From Salipiger mangrovisoli (GTDB lineage Bacteria; Pseudomonadota; Alphaproteobacteria; Rhodobacterales; Rhodobacteraceae), in the NCBI RefSeq assembly GCF_015223355.1, contig NZ_JADFFK010000002.1, positions 248,001 to 312,000 on the forward strand: a stretch of 64,000 bases of DNA, read 5' to 3'. Below, one piece after another: positions 1-8,881 of the stretch. The stretch's first letter is position 1, and each line of letters opens with the position of its first letter. Under the pieces are notes generated by a model that saw only the letters and a program-made list of their open reading frames with translations, had not been told where the DNA came from and ran no database searches. Both the position numbers and the translations under genes were made by a program.

Positions 1-123
1 TGCCACATTGCCGGACCCCCTAAGATATTCCCTGTTTGAAAAAGGTCGAAAACGTTCGGAATCGCAAAAAGGTTCCCAGACGTTACAACATGAACGAAAT
101 ATGGCAAATACCGTGGGCCTCCC

Positions 124-152
124 TTGACTTCCCGTGGCTCTAGCGGTGTATC
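124..152 (+). promoter_or_regulatory. Candidate sigma-70 promoter for aspS
   Basis: TTGACT at 124-129, a 17-base spacer and TGTATC at 147-152. The -35 box matches the strongly conserved TTGAC of alphaproteobacterial housekeeping promoters; the -10 box is weak, which is common in this group. It lies about 40 bases before the aspS start. The rest of 1-191 shows nothing else I can name. Confidence 0.4.
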
Positions 153-191
153 GGCGCCTAACTTTCCAGCAGTTTCCGAAGGGCAAGAGCC

Positions 192-1973
192 ATGCATGCC
201 TATCGCAGCCATACCTGCGCAGATCTGACCAAGGCCAACGTCGGCGAGACCGTCCGTCTCTCCGGATGGGTGAACCGCATCCGCGATCACGGCGGCATTC
301 TCTTTATCGACCTGCGCGACCATTACGGCATCACGCAGGTCCTGTGCGACCCTGACAGCGCCGCCTTCGCGGACGTCGAGAAGGTGCGCTCTGAGTGGTG
401 CATCCGCATCGACGGCGAGGTGAAGGCCCGCGACCCCGAGCTGGTGAACGCCAAGCTCCCGACCGGTGAAGTCGAAGTCTTCGTGCGCGACATCGAGGTG
501 CTGGGCGCGTCGAACGAGCTGCCGCTGATGGTCTTCGGCGAGCAGGAGTACCCGGAAGAGACGCGCCTGCGCTACCGCTACCTCGACCTGCGCCGCGAGA
601 GCATGCAGCGCAACATGACCCTGCGCTCGGATGTGGTCGCCTCGATCCGCCGCCGCATGTGGGGCAACGGCTTCCGCGAGTTCCAGACGCCGATCATCAC
701 CGCGTCCTCGCCCGAGGGCGCGCGCGACTTCCTCGTGCCGTCGCGCCTGCACCCGGGCAAGTTCTACGCGCTGCCGCAGGCCCCGCAGCAGTTCAAGCAG
801 CTGATCATGGTGTCGGGCTACGACAAGTACTTCCAGATCGCGCCCTGCTTCCGCGACGAGGACCCGCGCGCCGACCGCTCGCCGACCGACTTCTACCAGC
901 TCGACATGGAGATGAGCTTCGTCGAGCAGCAGGACGTCTTCGACACGATCTCTCCGGTGATCGCGGGCATCTTCGAGGAGTTCGGCGGCGGCCGTAGGGT
1001 CGACGCCCCCGGCGAATGGCCGCAGATCTCCTATCGCGACGCGGCCAAGTGGTACGGCACCGACAAGCCCGACCTGCGCAACCCGATCAAGATGCAGGAC
1101 TGCTCCGAGCACTTCCGCGGCTCCGGCTTCGCGATCTTCGCCAAGTTGCTCGAGCAGGAGGGCACCGAGGTGCGCGCCATCCCCGCGCCCACCGGCGGCT
1201 CGCGCAAGTTCTGCGACCGGATGAACGCCTTCGCCCAGAAAGAGGGTCTGCCCGGCATGGGCTACATCTTCTGGCGCGAGACCGACGGCGCGATGGAAGC
1301 CGCCGGCCCGCTGGCTAAGAACATCGGCCCCGAGCGCACCGAGGCGATCCGCCAGCAGCTCGGCCTGGGTGTCGGCGACGCGGCCTTCTTCCTCGGCGGC
1401 AAGCCCTCGAGCTTCGAACGCGTGGCGGGCAAGGCGCGCGACGTGATCGGCGCCGAGCTCGGCCTGACCGAGACCGACCGTTTCGCATTCGCCTGGATCG
1501 TCGACTTCCCGATCTACGAGAAGGATGCCGAGTCCGGCGACATCGACTTCGAGCACAACCCGTTCTCGATGCCGCAGGGCGGCATGGACGCCCTGCTGGG
1601 CGATCCGATGGACGTGCGCGGCTTCCAGTACGACCTGGCCTGCAACGGCTACGAGCTGGTCTCGGGCGCGATCCGGAACCACAAGCCGGAGATCATGCTC
1701 AAGGCCTTCGAGATCGCCGGTTACGGCGAAGAAGAGGTCAAGAACCGCTTCGGCGCGCTTTACCAGGCGTTCCACTACGGCGCCCCGCCGCACGGCGGCT
1801 GCGCGGCCGGCATCGACCGGATCGTGATGCTGCTGGCGGATGAGCAGAACATCCGCGAGGTCATCATGTTCCCGATGAACCAGCGCGCCGAGGACCTGAT
1901 GATGCAGGCGCCCTCCGTGCCTGCCTCGGACCAGCTGATGGACCTGTCGCTGCGGGTCATCCCGCAGGAATGA
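192..1973 (+). CDS. aspS: Aspartate--tRNA ligase
   Basis: Cytoplasmic class II aminoacyl-tRNA synthetase that charges tRNA-Asp with aspartate using ATP. The 593-residue length is that of the bacterial type, which carries an extra insertion (GAD) domain. It has an N-terminal OB-fold anticodon-binding region (about residues 1-110), class II motif 2 starting [10 protein letters not shown] at residue 220, and motif 3 with the conserved arginine of GIDR at residue 543. The ATG is preceded by a weak AGGGCAAGAG. The stop codon overlaps the start of the following nuclease gene as ATGA, so the two are probably translated from one mRNA. Whether the enzyme also charges tRNA-Asn cannot be decided from what I see. 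Confidence 0.97.
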   Translation: MHAYRSHTCADLTKANVGETVRLSGWVNRIRDHGGILFIDLRDHYGITQVLCDPDSAAFADVEKVRSEWCIRIDGEVKARDPELVNAKLPTGEVEVFVRDIEVLGASNELPLMVFGEQEYPEETRLRYRYLDLRRESMQRNMTLRSDVVASIRRRMWGNGFREFQTPIITASSPEGARDFLVPSRLHPGKFYALPQAPQQFKQLIMVSGYDKYFQIAPCFRDEDPRADRSPTDFYQLDMEMSFVEQQDVFDTISPVIAGIFEEFGGGRRVDAPGEWPQISYRDAAKWYGTDKPDLRNPIKMQDCSEHFRGSGFAIFAKLLEQEGTEVRAIPAPTGGSRKFCDRMNAFAQKEGLPGMGYIFWRETDGAMEAAGPLAKNIGPERTEAIRQQLGLGVGDAAFFLGGKPSSFERVAGKARDVIGAELGLTETDRFAFAWIVDFPIYEKDAESGDIDFEHNPFSMPQGGMDALLGDPMDVRGFQYDLACNGYELVSGAIRNHKPEIMLKAFEIAGYGEEEVKNRFGALYQAFHYGAPPHGGCAAGIDRIVMLLADEQNIREVIMFPMNQRAEDLMMQAPSVPASDQLMDLSLRVIPQE

Positions 1974-2710
1974 TCCCGATGCTAGAGACGCTCAGATCCC
2001 GCGGCTTCGATGTGGAAGTCCGCAACCATGCCGCGGCGATCCTGAGCGTCGATTTCCCCGAGGAGACGGCCGAGCTGGTCGAGACGCTCTCGGAGTTCAC
2101 CATCGAGCTTTCAGAGTTGATCGCCGGCGGCGGCGGCGAGTCGGGGCAGACCCAGAGACTGCGGCGCGCGCTCAGCGCCCGCGGCTGGGAGAAGCACAAC
2201 TTCCTTGTCCAGACCATCGTCGATGGCGTCGAGCGCGACTCGATTTCGCATGAGATCGACCACGTGCGCCGCGCCGGGGCGGGGCGGCTGGCGCTCGAGA
2301 TCGAGTGGAACAACAAGGACCCGTTCTTCGACCGCGATCTCGAGAATTTTCAGCGCCTGCATGCACAGTCGGCGATCTCTCTGGGGATCGTGGTGACCCG
2401 CGGCTCGACGCTGCAGGACCGGATGCTGCCGCGGATCCGTGGCTGGCTCGAGGCGAACGGGCTGCAATCCGAGGAAGACCTGCAACGGCTCGGCATCGGC
2501 GACCGCACCGCCAAGCAGCGCGCTGCGGTCGAGGCGCAGCTCGCCAAGGGCATGTCTTTCCCCGAGGCCTTCGCCCGCAAGTTCGTCGCCGACAAGTTCG
2601 GCACCGCCACCACGCATTGGTCGAAGCTCGACGAGCGGGTGCGCCGCGGCGTCGGCAACCCGTGCCCGCTGGTGCTGATCGGCCTGCCGGATGCGATCCT
2701 GCAGGGCTGA
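1970..2710 (+). CDS. BglII/BstYI-family type II restriction endonuclease
   Basis: Predicted double-strand DNA endonuclease of the BglII/BstYI family, whose known members cut AGATCT or RGATCY. The 246-residue protein has a plausible PD-(D/E)XK-type core: D97, then E110-I-E112-W-N-N-K116, with D117 and D121 following. In BglII itself the active site is a variant with Gln in place of Lys, so the exact catalytic set here is uncertain. The ATG overlaps the aspS stop codon (ATGA), which implies translational coupling to a housekeeping gene. An MT-A70 adenine methyltransferase gene ends 12 bases downstream in the opposite direction, so the pair forms a convergent restriction-modification locus. Family assignment is by pattern recognition; target specificity is inference. 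Confidence 0.8.
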   Translation: MIPMLETLRSRGFDVEVRNHAAAILSVDFPEETAELVETLSEFTIELSELIAGGGGESGQTQRLRRALSARGWEKHNFLVQTIVDGVERDSISHEIDHVRRAGAGRLALEIEWNNKDPFFDRDLENFQRLHAQSAISLGIVVTRGSTLQDRMLPRIRGWLEANGLQSEEDLQRLGIGDRTAKQRAAVEAQLAKGMSFPEAFARKFVADKFGTATTHWSKLDERVRRGVGNPCPLVLIGLPDAILQG

Positions 2711-2722
2711 CCGCCGGGCGGT

Positions 2723-3355
2723 TTACTCGGCGGCGACGCTCGAATTGTAGCTGTAGGTCTTCCAGGTAGGCTTGTAATCGGCGTCGGCCTGGTTGCCCCA
2801 GACCGTCCAACCGTCGCGCACCCCGCGCCCGAACATCTCGAGATAGGGCCCCTTCGAGCAGCTTTCGATCAGCGCGTATTGCTCATCCGGCTTGCGCGAG
2901 TGCTCGCGCTTGCGGGTCTGAAGCATGTTCACCTGCCGCCGGCCCGCGTCTTCGGTGCGGGCGTACTTGCCGCGCACCCCGAAGAGCAGAAGTTCGGTCA
3001 CGTTGCGGAAATAGAAGCCAACGCCGCGACCGTCCGAGCCGCCATCCTTGCGGATCTTGTGCCAGACGATGTTCGACTTGTACTCGAAGCCCCAGGACTT
3101 GAGCACTTGCAGCCCCTCGGGCAGCAGCGCGTTCGGCACCCAGAGGTAGCAATGCGCCGTGTCCTGCAGGTGGTCCGCGACGGGCAGCGCGCAGATCTCG
3201 TCCAGCGTCATCGTCGGGTAGCGCGCCAGGCGCTTGTGCTCTGGGGCCACCTTTCCGGTGCGGTTGGTGAACCGCCACGGCGGATCCGCCATCACGGTGG
3301 CGAACCGGTCTTCCCCCAGGAAATCGGACAGATGTTGCGCGGCGCTTTGTGTCAT
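2723..3355 (-). CDS. MT-A70 family DNA adenine (N6) methyltransferase
   Basis: S-adenosylmethionine-dependent methyltransferase of the MT-A70 superfamily, expected to methylate adenine N6 and here probably to protect host DNA from the neighbouring BglII-like enzyme. The DPPW catalytic motif is at residues 24-27 of a 210-residue protein. I take the ATG at 3355 rather than an upstream in-frame ATG at 3418, because the extra residues look like untranslated leader and the DPPW then sits at its usual early position. The gene converges on the endonuclease gene with 12 bases between stop codons. An inverted repeat lies 28-65 bases upstream of the start and could be an operator. Confidence 0.85.
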   Translation of the reverse strand: MTQSAAQHLSDFLGEDRFATVMADPPWRFTNRTGKVAPEHKRLARYPTMTLDEICALPVADHLQDTAHCYLWVPNALLPEGLQVLKSWGFEYKSNIVWHKIRKDGGSDGRGVGFYFRNVTELLLFGVRGKYARTEDAGRRQVNMLQTRKREHSRKPDEQYALIESCSKGPYLEMFGRGVRDGWTVWGNQADADYKPTWKTYSYNSSVAAE

Positions 3356-3727
3356 TGTCGAAATATAGCCCCCGGATCGAGCAAATGTCACGCGGCTTTC
3401 GCGCCCCGCGCGTGGCATTTGTGCTCTATCTCAGATCGCGAACAAAAATGGAACGATTCGACGCTGGGGAAGGCGGAGAATTGCCTCGACGTTGCCTCGA
3501 CGTTGGCTCGCCCGGCGCGCGCCGCGCCGCCCGCCCGCGAGCGCCATGCAGAAGCAGGTGGGCCCTGAACCCTGGATACCAGCCCAAGTGGCGAGAGCCG
3601 CGCGCGACCCCGGCGGGCAACGCATCCGGGTGCGGATGTCCAGAGCGCCAAAAGGGCTGGGTCGCAAGGGGCGGGGCGTGTTTGCCGCGGCGCTGGCTGA
3701 GGGCCAGCGCGCGGCCCGGGTGGCGGA
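3356..3727. other. 372-base gap without a convincing gene
   Basis: This gap holds the leader of the methyltransferase gene and the 3' flank of the hemerythrin gene. Open frames on both strands are Arg/Pro/Ala-rich and look compositional. Visible structure: a 12-base inverted repeat (3383-3394 with 3409-3420), an 11-base tandem repeat TTGCCTCGACG at 3481-3491 and 3492-3502 with a decayed third copy, and a short hairpin (CGCTGGC 3691-3697 with GCCAGCG 3703-3709) just beyond the hemerythrin stop codon, without a T-run. Confidence 0.5.
3383..3420. promoter_or_regulatory. Inverted repeat upstream of the methyltransferase gene
   Basis: AAATGTCACGCG at 3383-3394 and CGCGTGGCATTT at 3409-3420 are reverse complements with one mismatch, separated by 14 bases. 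The dyad is 28-65 bases upstream of the methyltransferase start codon. Many restriction-modification loci autoregulate through operators in this position, so an operator role is plausible but unproven. Confidence 0.4.
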
Positions 3728-4204
3728 TCAATCTTCGAGATGATCTTCCTTTTTCTTCTCGATCAGCCCCAGCTCCTTCTTCTTCCGGTCCAGGAAACGC
3801 TTGCCGTAGGCGTCGTTGTCCTGCTCGCCGACCACCTTGCGGGCGCGGGTGAAGACCTCTTCCTCCTCCTCGTCCATGTGGTGCTCGTAGTCATGCTTGA
3901 GCGTCCGAAAGCGAGTCAGCCAGCCTGGCGAGGACATGTCCATCTCGTTCAGCTCCTCGAGGATCTCGTCCATCTCGGCATGTTCATGCACCGAGTGGCG
4001 GGCGGCATCCTGGCCCCAGGTGTGCTTCATCAGTTCGGCGTAGAACTCCTCTTCCTCGGCGGCCGAGTGGGACTTGATGTCGCGATAGAAGGACTCCCAC
4101 GCCTCGCGGCGTTCCGGGCTGTCGCCGCTGGTTGCGTCGATGCGCTCGAGCAGGGCGCGGTGGGTTTCATGGTCCTTCTTGATGGCGTCGTAGATCGAGG
4201 TCAT
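3728..4204 (-). CDS. Hemerythrin HHE-domain protein
   Basis: Predicted four-helix bundle with a non-heme di-iron centre, of the hemerythrin HHE family (oxygen, NO or iron sensing or storage). The 158-residue protein carries the expected ligands in order: H12 (with H15), H46 followed by E50, H73/H75, and the H108-H109 cluster followed by acidic residues. The tail after about residue 125 is very rich in Lys, Glu and Asp, and no other domain is present. It stands alone between the restriction-modification locus and a receiver-domain gene also on the minus strand. The specific role cannot be deduced. Confidence 0.88.
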   Translation of the reverse strand: MTSIYDAIKKDHETHRALLERIDATSGDSPERREAWESFYRDIKSHSAAEEEEFYAELMKHTWGQDAARHSVHEHAEMDEILEELNEMDMSSPGWLTRFRTLKHDYEHHMDEEEEEVFTRARKVVGEQDNDAYGKRFLDRKKKELGLIEKKKEDHLED

Positions 4205-4278
4205 GGCAGCTCTCCGCGTGCAGATGGCGATTTTCCTGCAAACGCGGCGGGCGCGGCCCCGGTTCCGGTGCCGCTGGC

Positions 4279-5013
4279 TCAGATCGCCAGGCGGGTGGCC
4301 ATGCGGTGCCGCAGCAGCGCGGCCAGGGCGCTGATCGCCGGCGCCGTAGGTCGCTGCTCGGCGCGGGCGAGAGACAGCGCCAGCGCCGCACCTTCGAGCG
4401 CGCCATCCCCCGCGCTGCGCGCAAGTCCGCTGAGAAACTGGGCAAGGTAGTCGGCGAGCGCGGGCTCGTCCGCCTCCTGCAAGAGCGCCACGGCGTGGCT
4501 GAGGTCATCCTGATAGGCCAGTGGATCGGGGTTGATCGGATCGTCCGAGACCAGTCGGATTCCGCCCGGCCGACGGCTTTCGGGCAGGGCGGCAATGATC
4601 GCGTTCTGGAATTCCAGCAGGCTTTGCAGCGGCTTCTCGAGGAAGCCGTCCGCGCCGGCGGCGCGCAGCACGTTCTCGGCGAAAGGATCGCCGCTGATCC
4701 CGAGGATGACCGGCAGCCGCGGGCCGCAGGCCACCAGCTCGGCGACCAGCTCGGCCCCCGAGCCGTCAGGCAGGCCGAGATCGATCACCGCGATGGTCGG
4801 GCGGTAGAGCGTCAGGTGCCGGCGCGCCGCCTGCAGGCAATCGGCGCGGCGGATCCGTGCGCCGCTGCGCAGGGCCATCAGCCGCAGCGCGTCACAGGCG
4901 TAGCGGCTGTCCTCAACCGCCAGGACCGTCATGCCGAGCAGCGGGCGCGTGGCGGTGGGGCGCGGAGGATAGGGCGTGTTGCGGTCGCTGTCGGTCATCT
5001 CGCTGTCGGTCAT
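4279..5013 (-). CDS. Response-regulator receiver-domain protein
   Basis: Two-component receiver protein of 244 residues. The receiver domain (about 28-140) has the acidic pair E34-D35, phosphoacceptor D78, S107 in the conserved Ser/Thr position and K127 in EKP. The remaining 100 or so residues are Leu/Ala-rich and helical with no DNA-binding or enzymatic motif that I recognise. The ATG at 5013 follows AGGAA; an in-frame ATG at 5121 would add a Pro/Arg-rich stretch that is not receiver-like. No histidine kinase gene is nearby, so the partner is unknown. It may act by protein-protein interaction or as a phosphotransfer sink. Confidence 0.8.
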   Translation of the reverse strand: MTDSEMTDSDRNTPYPPRPTATRPLLGMTVLAVEDSRYACDALRLMALRSGARIRRADCLQAARRHLTLYRPTIAVIDLGLPDGSGAELVAELVACGPRLPVILGISGDPFAENVLRAAGADGFLEKPLQSLLEFQNAIIAALPESRRPGGIRLVSDDPINPDPLAYQDDLSHAVALLQEADEPALADYLAQFLSGLARSAGDGALEGAALALSLARAEQRPTAPAISALAALLRHRMATRLAI

Positions 5014-5219
5014 GTGCTGTGTTCCTGTGGCGTTTTCCTGTGGTTTTCCCCTGTGAAACCGGCCGCGCCGTGGCGGCGCCTGCGGGATCTCTGGTGGTGT
5101 CGATGCAGGACCATCCTGCACCCACGTGGCTAATGGGCGGTTAATGGACGCACCCGGCTTGCGGGGCAGGGGCCGGGCGCGCGATAACCGGGCGACGCGA
5201 GGATTCGAGGGAGAGTGTC

Positions 5220-5624
5220 ATGATCGGTCGTCTCAACCATGTCGCCATTGCCGTGCCCGATCTGGAGGCCGCCTCGGCGATGTACCGCGACACGCTGGGC
5301 GCAAAAGTGGGCGCGCCGCAGGACGAGCCGGACCACGGCGTGACGGTGGTGTTCATCGAGCTGCCCAACACCAAGATCGAGCTGCTCTACCCGCTCGGGA
5401 CGGAGTCGCCGATCAAGGGCTTTCTGGACAAGAACCCCTCGGGCGGCATCCATCACGTCTGCTACGAGGTGGACGACATCCTCGCCGCTCGCGATCACCT
5501 GAAGGCGCAGGGTGCACGGGTGCTGGGCAGCGGCGAGCCGAAGATCGGCGCGCATGGCAAGCCGGTGCTTTTCCTGCATCCGAAGGATTTCCAGGGCACG
5601 CTGGTCGAGCTGGAACAGGTCTGA
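5220..5624 (+). CDS. mce: Methylmalonyl-CoA epimerase
   Basis: Interconverts (R)- and (S)-methylmalonyl-CoA in propionyl-CoA assimilation and the ethylmalonyl-CoA pathway. The 134-residue length and two vicinal-oxygen-chelate (glyoxalase-fold) repeats fit the family. Likely metal ligands are H7, H78/H79 and E130, with the metal-adjacent NTKIELLYP segment around residue 54. A GAGGGAGAG ribosome-binding site precedes the ATG. A DUF1467 gene follows after 9 bases, an arrangement I associate with this family of bacteria. Confidence 0.93.
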   Translation: MIGRLNHVAIAVPDLEAASAMYRDTLGAKVGAPQDEPDHGVTVVFIELPNTKIELLYPLGTESPIKGFLDKNPSGGIHHVCYEVDDILAARDHLKAQGARVLGSGEPKIGAHGKPVLFLHPKDFQGTLVELEQV

Positions 5625-5633
5625 GGCACGGTC

Positions 5634-5927
5634 ATGGCAATCACATCCGGCATCGTGCTTTTCGCGGTCATCTGGTTCATGACCTTCCTTTGCGTGATCC
5701 CCGTGCGGCTGAAGACGCAGGGGGATCTGGGCGAGATCGTGCCCGGCACCCATGCGGGCAGCCCCGAGGTGCACAACCTCAAGCGCAAGGCGTGGATCAC
5801 CACGGGGATCACGGTGGTTCTCTGGGCCATCTTCGCGGGGATCATCTTCAGCGGGATGATCTCGGTGCGGGACATCGACGGCTGGATGTTCAACCGGATG
5901 GGCCCGCCGGTGACGGCTGGCGAGTGA
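5634..5927 (+). CDS. DUF1467 family small membrane protein
   Basis: A 97-residue inner-membrane protein with two hydrophobic segments (about 5-24 and 56-76), joined by a loop containing LKTQGDLGEIVPGTHAGSP. The conserved VPGTHAGSP-type loop is typical of DUF1467. It probably forms an operon with mce (9-base gap). Function is unknown. Confidence 0.85.
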   Translation: MAITSGIVLFAVIWFMTFLCVIPVRLKTQGDLGEIVPGTHAGSPEVHNLKRKAWITTGITVVLWAIFAGIIFSGMISVRDIDGWMFNRMGPPVTAGE

Positions 5928-5959
5928 CCCCGCCAGCCCCGGATGCTTAGACCGTTCGC

Positions 5960-6661
5960 CTAGCCTGCGGGGCGTTCGCCCTGCAGCCGGTGGTAGAGGT
6001 GGGTGAAGGTCGCCGCCCCGAGGATCGGGATCAGCAGGTTCACCAGCGGCACCGACAGCGGCAGGGCCATCAGCACCCCCGCGACCCAGATCGTCACCAT
6101 GTGGCGGCGGCGCAGCACGGCAGCCTTTTCCCGCCCGACCCGGCGCATCGCCGCGAGGGTGAAATATTCCCGTCCCAGCAGAAAGCCGTTCAGCCCCCAG
6201 AAGATGAAGGGCGCGAAGGGCGCGAAGAAGATGTAGAGCACCAGCGCCACGAGGTTGGCGGCAATCATCACGCCGAGGAAGCTCAGCGTGTCGCGCAGCG
6301 CCTCGCCCCAGCTCACCTCGGTGGCCGGACCGAGCGCCGGGTAATGCCGATCCTCGACCGCCTGTGCCACGTCGTCGAGGAAGAACGAGGTGATCGCCGA
6401 GGCGACGGGCACCATCAGAACCACCGAGAGGAGCATCATCAGCGGCACCGCGCCCCAGCTGATCGCCGTGTCGACCCAGGTGATCTCGCCGATCCAGGGC
6501 AGGGTGACGGTGTCGCCGACCAGCCAGCCAACCACGGTGACGAAGACGAAATAGATCAGCACGAAGAGCCCGACCGTCAGGCCGAGTCCCTTGAGCAGCA
6601 CCGACCGGAAGCGCGGATCGCCGATTTGGGCGATGGCGGCGAGGAAGGACGCGGGGATCAT
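5960..6661 (-). CDS. EI24/CysZ-like integral membrane protein
   Basis: A 233-residue polytopic protein with about four strong hydrophobic segments (near residues 25-50, 68-95, 128-160 and 188-218) and the FFAPF...WGLNGFLLGREYF region typical of the EI24/CysZ family. CysZ of E. coli is linked to sulfate uptake, but no sulfur genes are near, so I do not transfer that role. Its ATG overlaps the stop codon of the upstream nitroreductase gene by 4 bases (ATGA), implying coupled translation. Confidence 0.8.
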   Translation of the reverse strand: MIPASFLAAIAQIGDPRFRSVLLKGLGLTVGLFVLIYFVFVTVVGWLVGDTVTLPWIGEITWVDTAISWGAVPLMMLLSVVLMVPVASAITSFFLDDVAQAVEDRHYPALGPATEVSWGEALRDTLSFLGVMIAANLVALVLYIFFAPFAPFIFWGLNGFLLGREYFTLAAMRRVGREKAAVLRRRHMVTIWVAGVLMALPLSVPLVNLLIPILGAATFTHLYHRLQGERPAG

Positions 6662-7236
6662 GCGTCCAACCAGGTCGTGATCGACTTAAGGTCCGGGCGC
6701 GGGCGATCCGGTGGAGCCGAGGTCTCGGTGCCGATGTGAAGGAACCCGGCAACGCGCTCGTTCTCGGCCAGCCCCAGGGTCTCGGAGACAAAGGTACGGT
6801 CGTGCGAAGCCCAGCCGGTCAGCCAGTTGGCCCCCCAGCCGGAAGCCAGTGCGGCGTTGAGCAGCGCGAGGCAGGCGGCACCGGCGGAATAGGTCTGTTC
6901 CAGGGCGGGAATCTTGGGGCTTTCCTTCTGCACCTCGATCACCGCGACGCAGAGCGGGCTGTCGGCGAAGGCGGCGCGCGCCTTGGCGGCCTGGTCGTCG
7001 TCGATGTTCAGCGCCGCCGCGCGTGCGGTCACCGCGTCCGCCAGGCGGTCGAGCGCGCCGCGCTCCAGCACGATGAAGCGCCAGGGCTCGAGCTTGCCAT
7101 GATCCGGCGTGCGCGCCGCGGCGGTGAGCAGCGGCAGAAGTGCATCGCGGTCGGGCGCGGGGCCGGTCAGGGTCTTTGCCGGACGCGAGCGCCGGCTGAG
7201 CAGGAACGCCATGGCCTGCGGGTTGGGGGTGGGCAT
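6658..7236 (-). CDS. Nitroreductase family protein
   Basis: FMN-dependent oxidoreductase of the nitroreductase fold, 192 residues, closest in layout to the short YdjA-like branch. Visible features are the N-terminal RRSRPAK (FMN phosphate contact), PDHGKLEPWRFIVL around residues 43-56, and a C-terminal GFLHIGT segment. The physiological substrate is unknown. It is the first gene of a two-gene minus-strand unit with the EI24-type membrane protein (ATGA overlap). Confidence 0.85.
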   Translation of the reverse strand: MPTPNPQAMAFLLSRRSRPAKTLTGPAPDRDALLPLLTAAARTPDHGKLEPWRFIVLERGALDRLADAVTARAAALNIDDDQAAKARAAFADSPLCVAVIEVQKESPKIPALEQTYSAGAACLALLNAALASGWGANWLTGWASHDRTFVSETLGLAENERVAGFLHIGTETSAPPDRPRPDLKSITTWLDA

Positions 7237-7405
7237 CGCCGTCTCCTCAAGTCAGTCGCCCTTATGTCTGCGTTTGGCGGCACGAATTCAACCGCTTGCG
7301 ATCCCTGCGGCTGTTGCCTCCGCCCGCGCGGGCAAGGGCCGAACTCAGGTGCGCCCCGGCGGGCCGGCTGCTATCACTTCCCGCACCCGCGCAAAGGAGC
7401 CTGAC

Positions 7406-7663
7406 ATGGCCAAGCCCGACCTCACCCATCTCGCGACGCCCGGCGCGGTGCTGGAGCTGCGAGTCACGCCAAAGGCCTCGCGCAACGAAATCCGAGAGGA
7501 AGGCGGTCAGCTCCGCGTCTATGTCACCACCGTGCCCGAAAACGGCAAGGCCAACGAGGCGGTGGTCAAGCTGCTGTCGAAGGCGCTCGGGGTGCCGAAA
7601 TCAAGGCTCACGCTGGTCCGCGGCGCGACGTCGCGGGACAAGGCCTTTCGGGTAGAGGAGTGA
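7406..7663 (+). CDS. DUF167 (YggU) family protein
   Basis: An 85-residue protein of the DUF167/YggU family with the conserved RVTPKASRN and PENGKANEAVVKLLSKALGV regions. The ATG at 7406 follows AAAGGAG; in-frame upstream sequence to 7109 is not conserved-looking. Function is unknown. The gene converges on a small minus-strand gene with no bases between the stop codons. Confidence 0.88.
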   Translation: MAKPDLTHLATPGAVLELRVTPKASRNEIREEGGQLRVYVTTVPENGKANEAVVKLLSKALGVPKSRLTLVRGATSRDKAFRVEE

Positions 7664-7897
7664 TCACTCCACCGAACGGGTGTAGACGCCTTCGGGCAGG
7701 CTGATCGCCGCGGCGAGATCACGCATCTGGGTGATCGAAAGCGTGATCTTGTTCACCCTGTCGGTGCGGGGATCATACTGTTCGACCGTGACGCATTCCT
7801 CGAAACTCGAGACAATCACGTCTTCCTGGAGATGCGGCTCGCCCTCGTCGACGAGGGTGACCACGGTGGCGTCGAATTCGTGCTCGATGCTGAACAT
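7664..7897 (-). CDS. Small conserved-looking hypothetical protein
   Basis: A 77-residue acidic protein without signal peptide or transmembrane segment. The sequence (MFSIEHEFDATVVTLVDEG start, central SSFEECVTVEQYD) looks like a real folded protein: the composition is balanced and the alternative frames are poor. I do not recognise a family. It abuts the DUF167 gene tail to tail. Confidence 0.7.
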   Translation of the reverse strand: MFSIEHEFDATVVTLVDEGEPHLQEDVIVSSFEECVTVEQYDPRTDRVNKITLSITQMRDLAAAISLPEGVYTRSVE

Positions 7898-8076
7898 GGC
7901 CCCAGCCTAGACCTGCCGCCCCGCGGCGCACAATCCGCAAAACGTACGGCATGGTCACGGCGCGGCCAGAGACGCGCGGAAAGCACAATGATGCCAGCCC
8001 GCGCGCAGCGCTCTGGCGCCCACCGGCTGTGCCGCCTATCCTGAACGGCATGACCCGAACCGGAGCGACCCGCCCC

Positions 8077-8790
8077 ATGCGCCGACTTCTGCCCCTTCTC
8101 TTCGTCCTTGTCTCGGCCTGTACCGTGGCGCCGATCTCCTCGGTGCCGACCGGCGGCAGCGATCCGTTCTCGGGGACGGGCTCGCGCGCCGCGCAACAGT
8201 TCACCGAGGTTGTCCACAGGGTCGAGCCAGTGGCCGAGGGGCAGTGCAGGAACTACACCCGTGGCGGCACGAACTGCGATTTCCTGATCGTGGTGGATGA
8301 CCGCCCGGACTCGACGCCAAATGCCTTCCAGACACGCGACAGACAGGGCCGTCCGGTTCTGGCGTTCAACCTCGCGCTGATCCGCGAGGCGCAGAACGCC
8401 GACGAACTGGCCTTTGTCATGGGCCACGAGGCTTCTCATCACATCCTCGGGCACCTCGATCGGGTCCAGGAGGATGCGGCGATCGGGGCAATCATCTTCT
8501 CCGGCATCGCCGCGATGACCGGGGCCGACGAGGCTTCGGTGCGCAGCGCCGAGGAATTCGGCGCCTCGGTCGGCGCGCGCACCTTCACCAAGAACTACGA
8601 GCTGGAAGCGGATGAGCTGGGCACGGTGATCACCCTGCGCAGCGGCTTCGATGCGATTCGCGGCGCGCGTTTCTTCGAACGCCTGCCCGATCCGGGCAAC
8701 CGCTTCCTGGGCACCCACCCGCCGAACGGCGAGCGAATCGACACCGTCCGGCGTACCGTGGAGGCCTATCGCGCCGGTGGCGGTGCCTGA
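8077..8790 (+). CDS. M48-family metalloprotease lipoprotein
   Basis: Predicted zinc endopeptidase of the M48 family, exported as a lipoprotein. Lipobox LVSAC with C15 as the modified cysteine; the zinc motif HEASH is at residues 117-121, followed by H122; a downstream ELEAD at 175-179 supplies the third ligand. At 237 residues it lacks the TPR repeats of BepA-like members. I chose the ATG at 8077 because GGAG lies 11 bases upstream and the signal peptide then starts cleanly (MRRLLPLLF); an ATG at 8050 is the alternative. A role in outer-membrane protein quality control is inference from the family. Confidence 0.88.
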   Translation: MRRLLPLLFVLVSACTVAPISSVPTGGSDPFSGTGSRAAQQFTEVVHRVEPVAEGQCRNYTRGGTNCDFLIVVDDRPDSTPNAFQTRDRQGRPVLAFNLALIREAQNADELAFVMGHEASHHILGHLDRVQEDAAIGAIIFSGIAAMTGADEASVRSAEEFGASVGARTFTKNYELEADELGTVITLRSGFDAIRGARFFERLPDPGNRFLGTHPPNGERIDTVRRTVEAYRAGGGA

Positions 8791-8881
8791 CGTTGATGTG
8801 CATCAAGGGCGCCTGCGCCCGGACCTGATACGCTCTGACCCGAGGTAGGCCCAAAGGGGCTGCACAACAGGGAGAAGAGCC

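Noticed and set aside
3388-3743. Short overlapping open frames in the gap before the hemerythrin gene
   Set aside because: Arg/Ala/Pro-rich on both strands, no ribosome-binding site, and interrupted by repeats.
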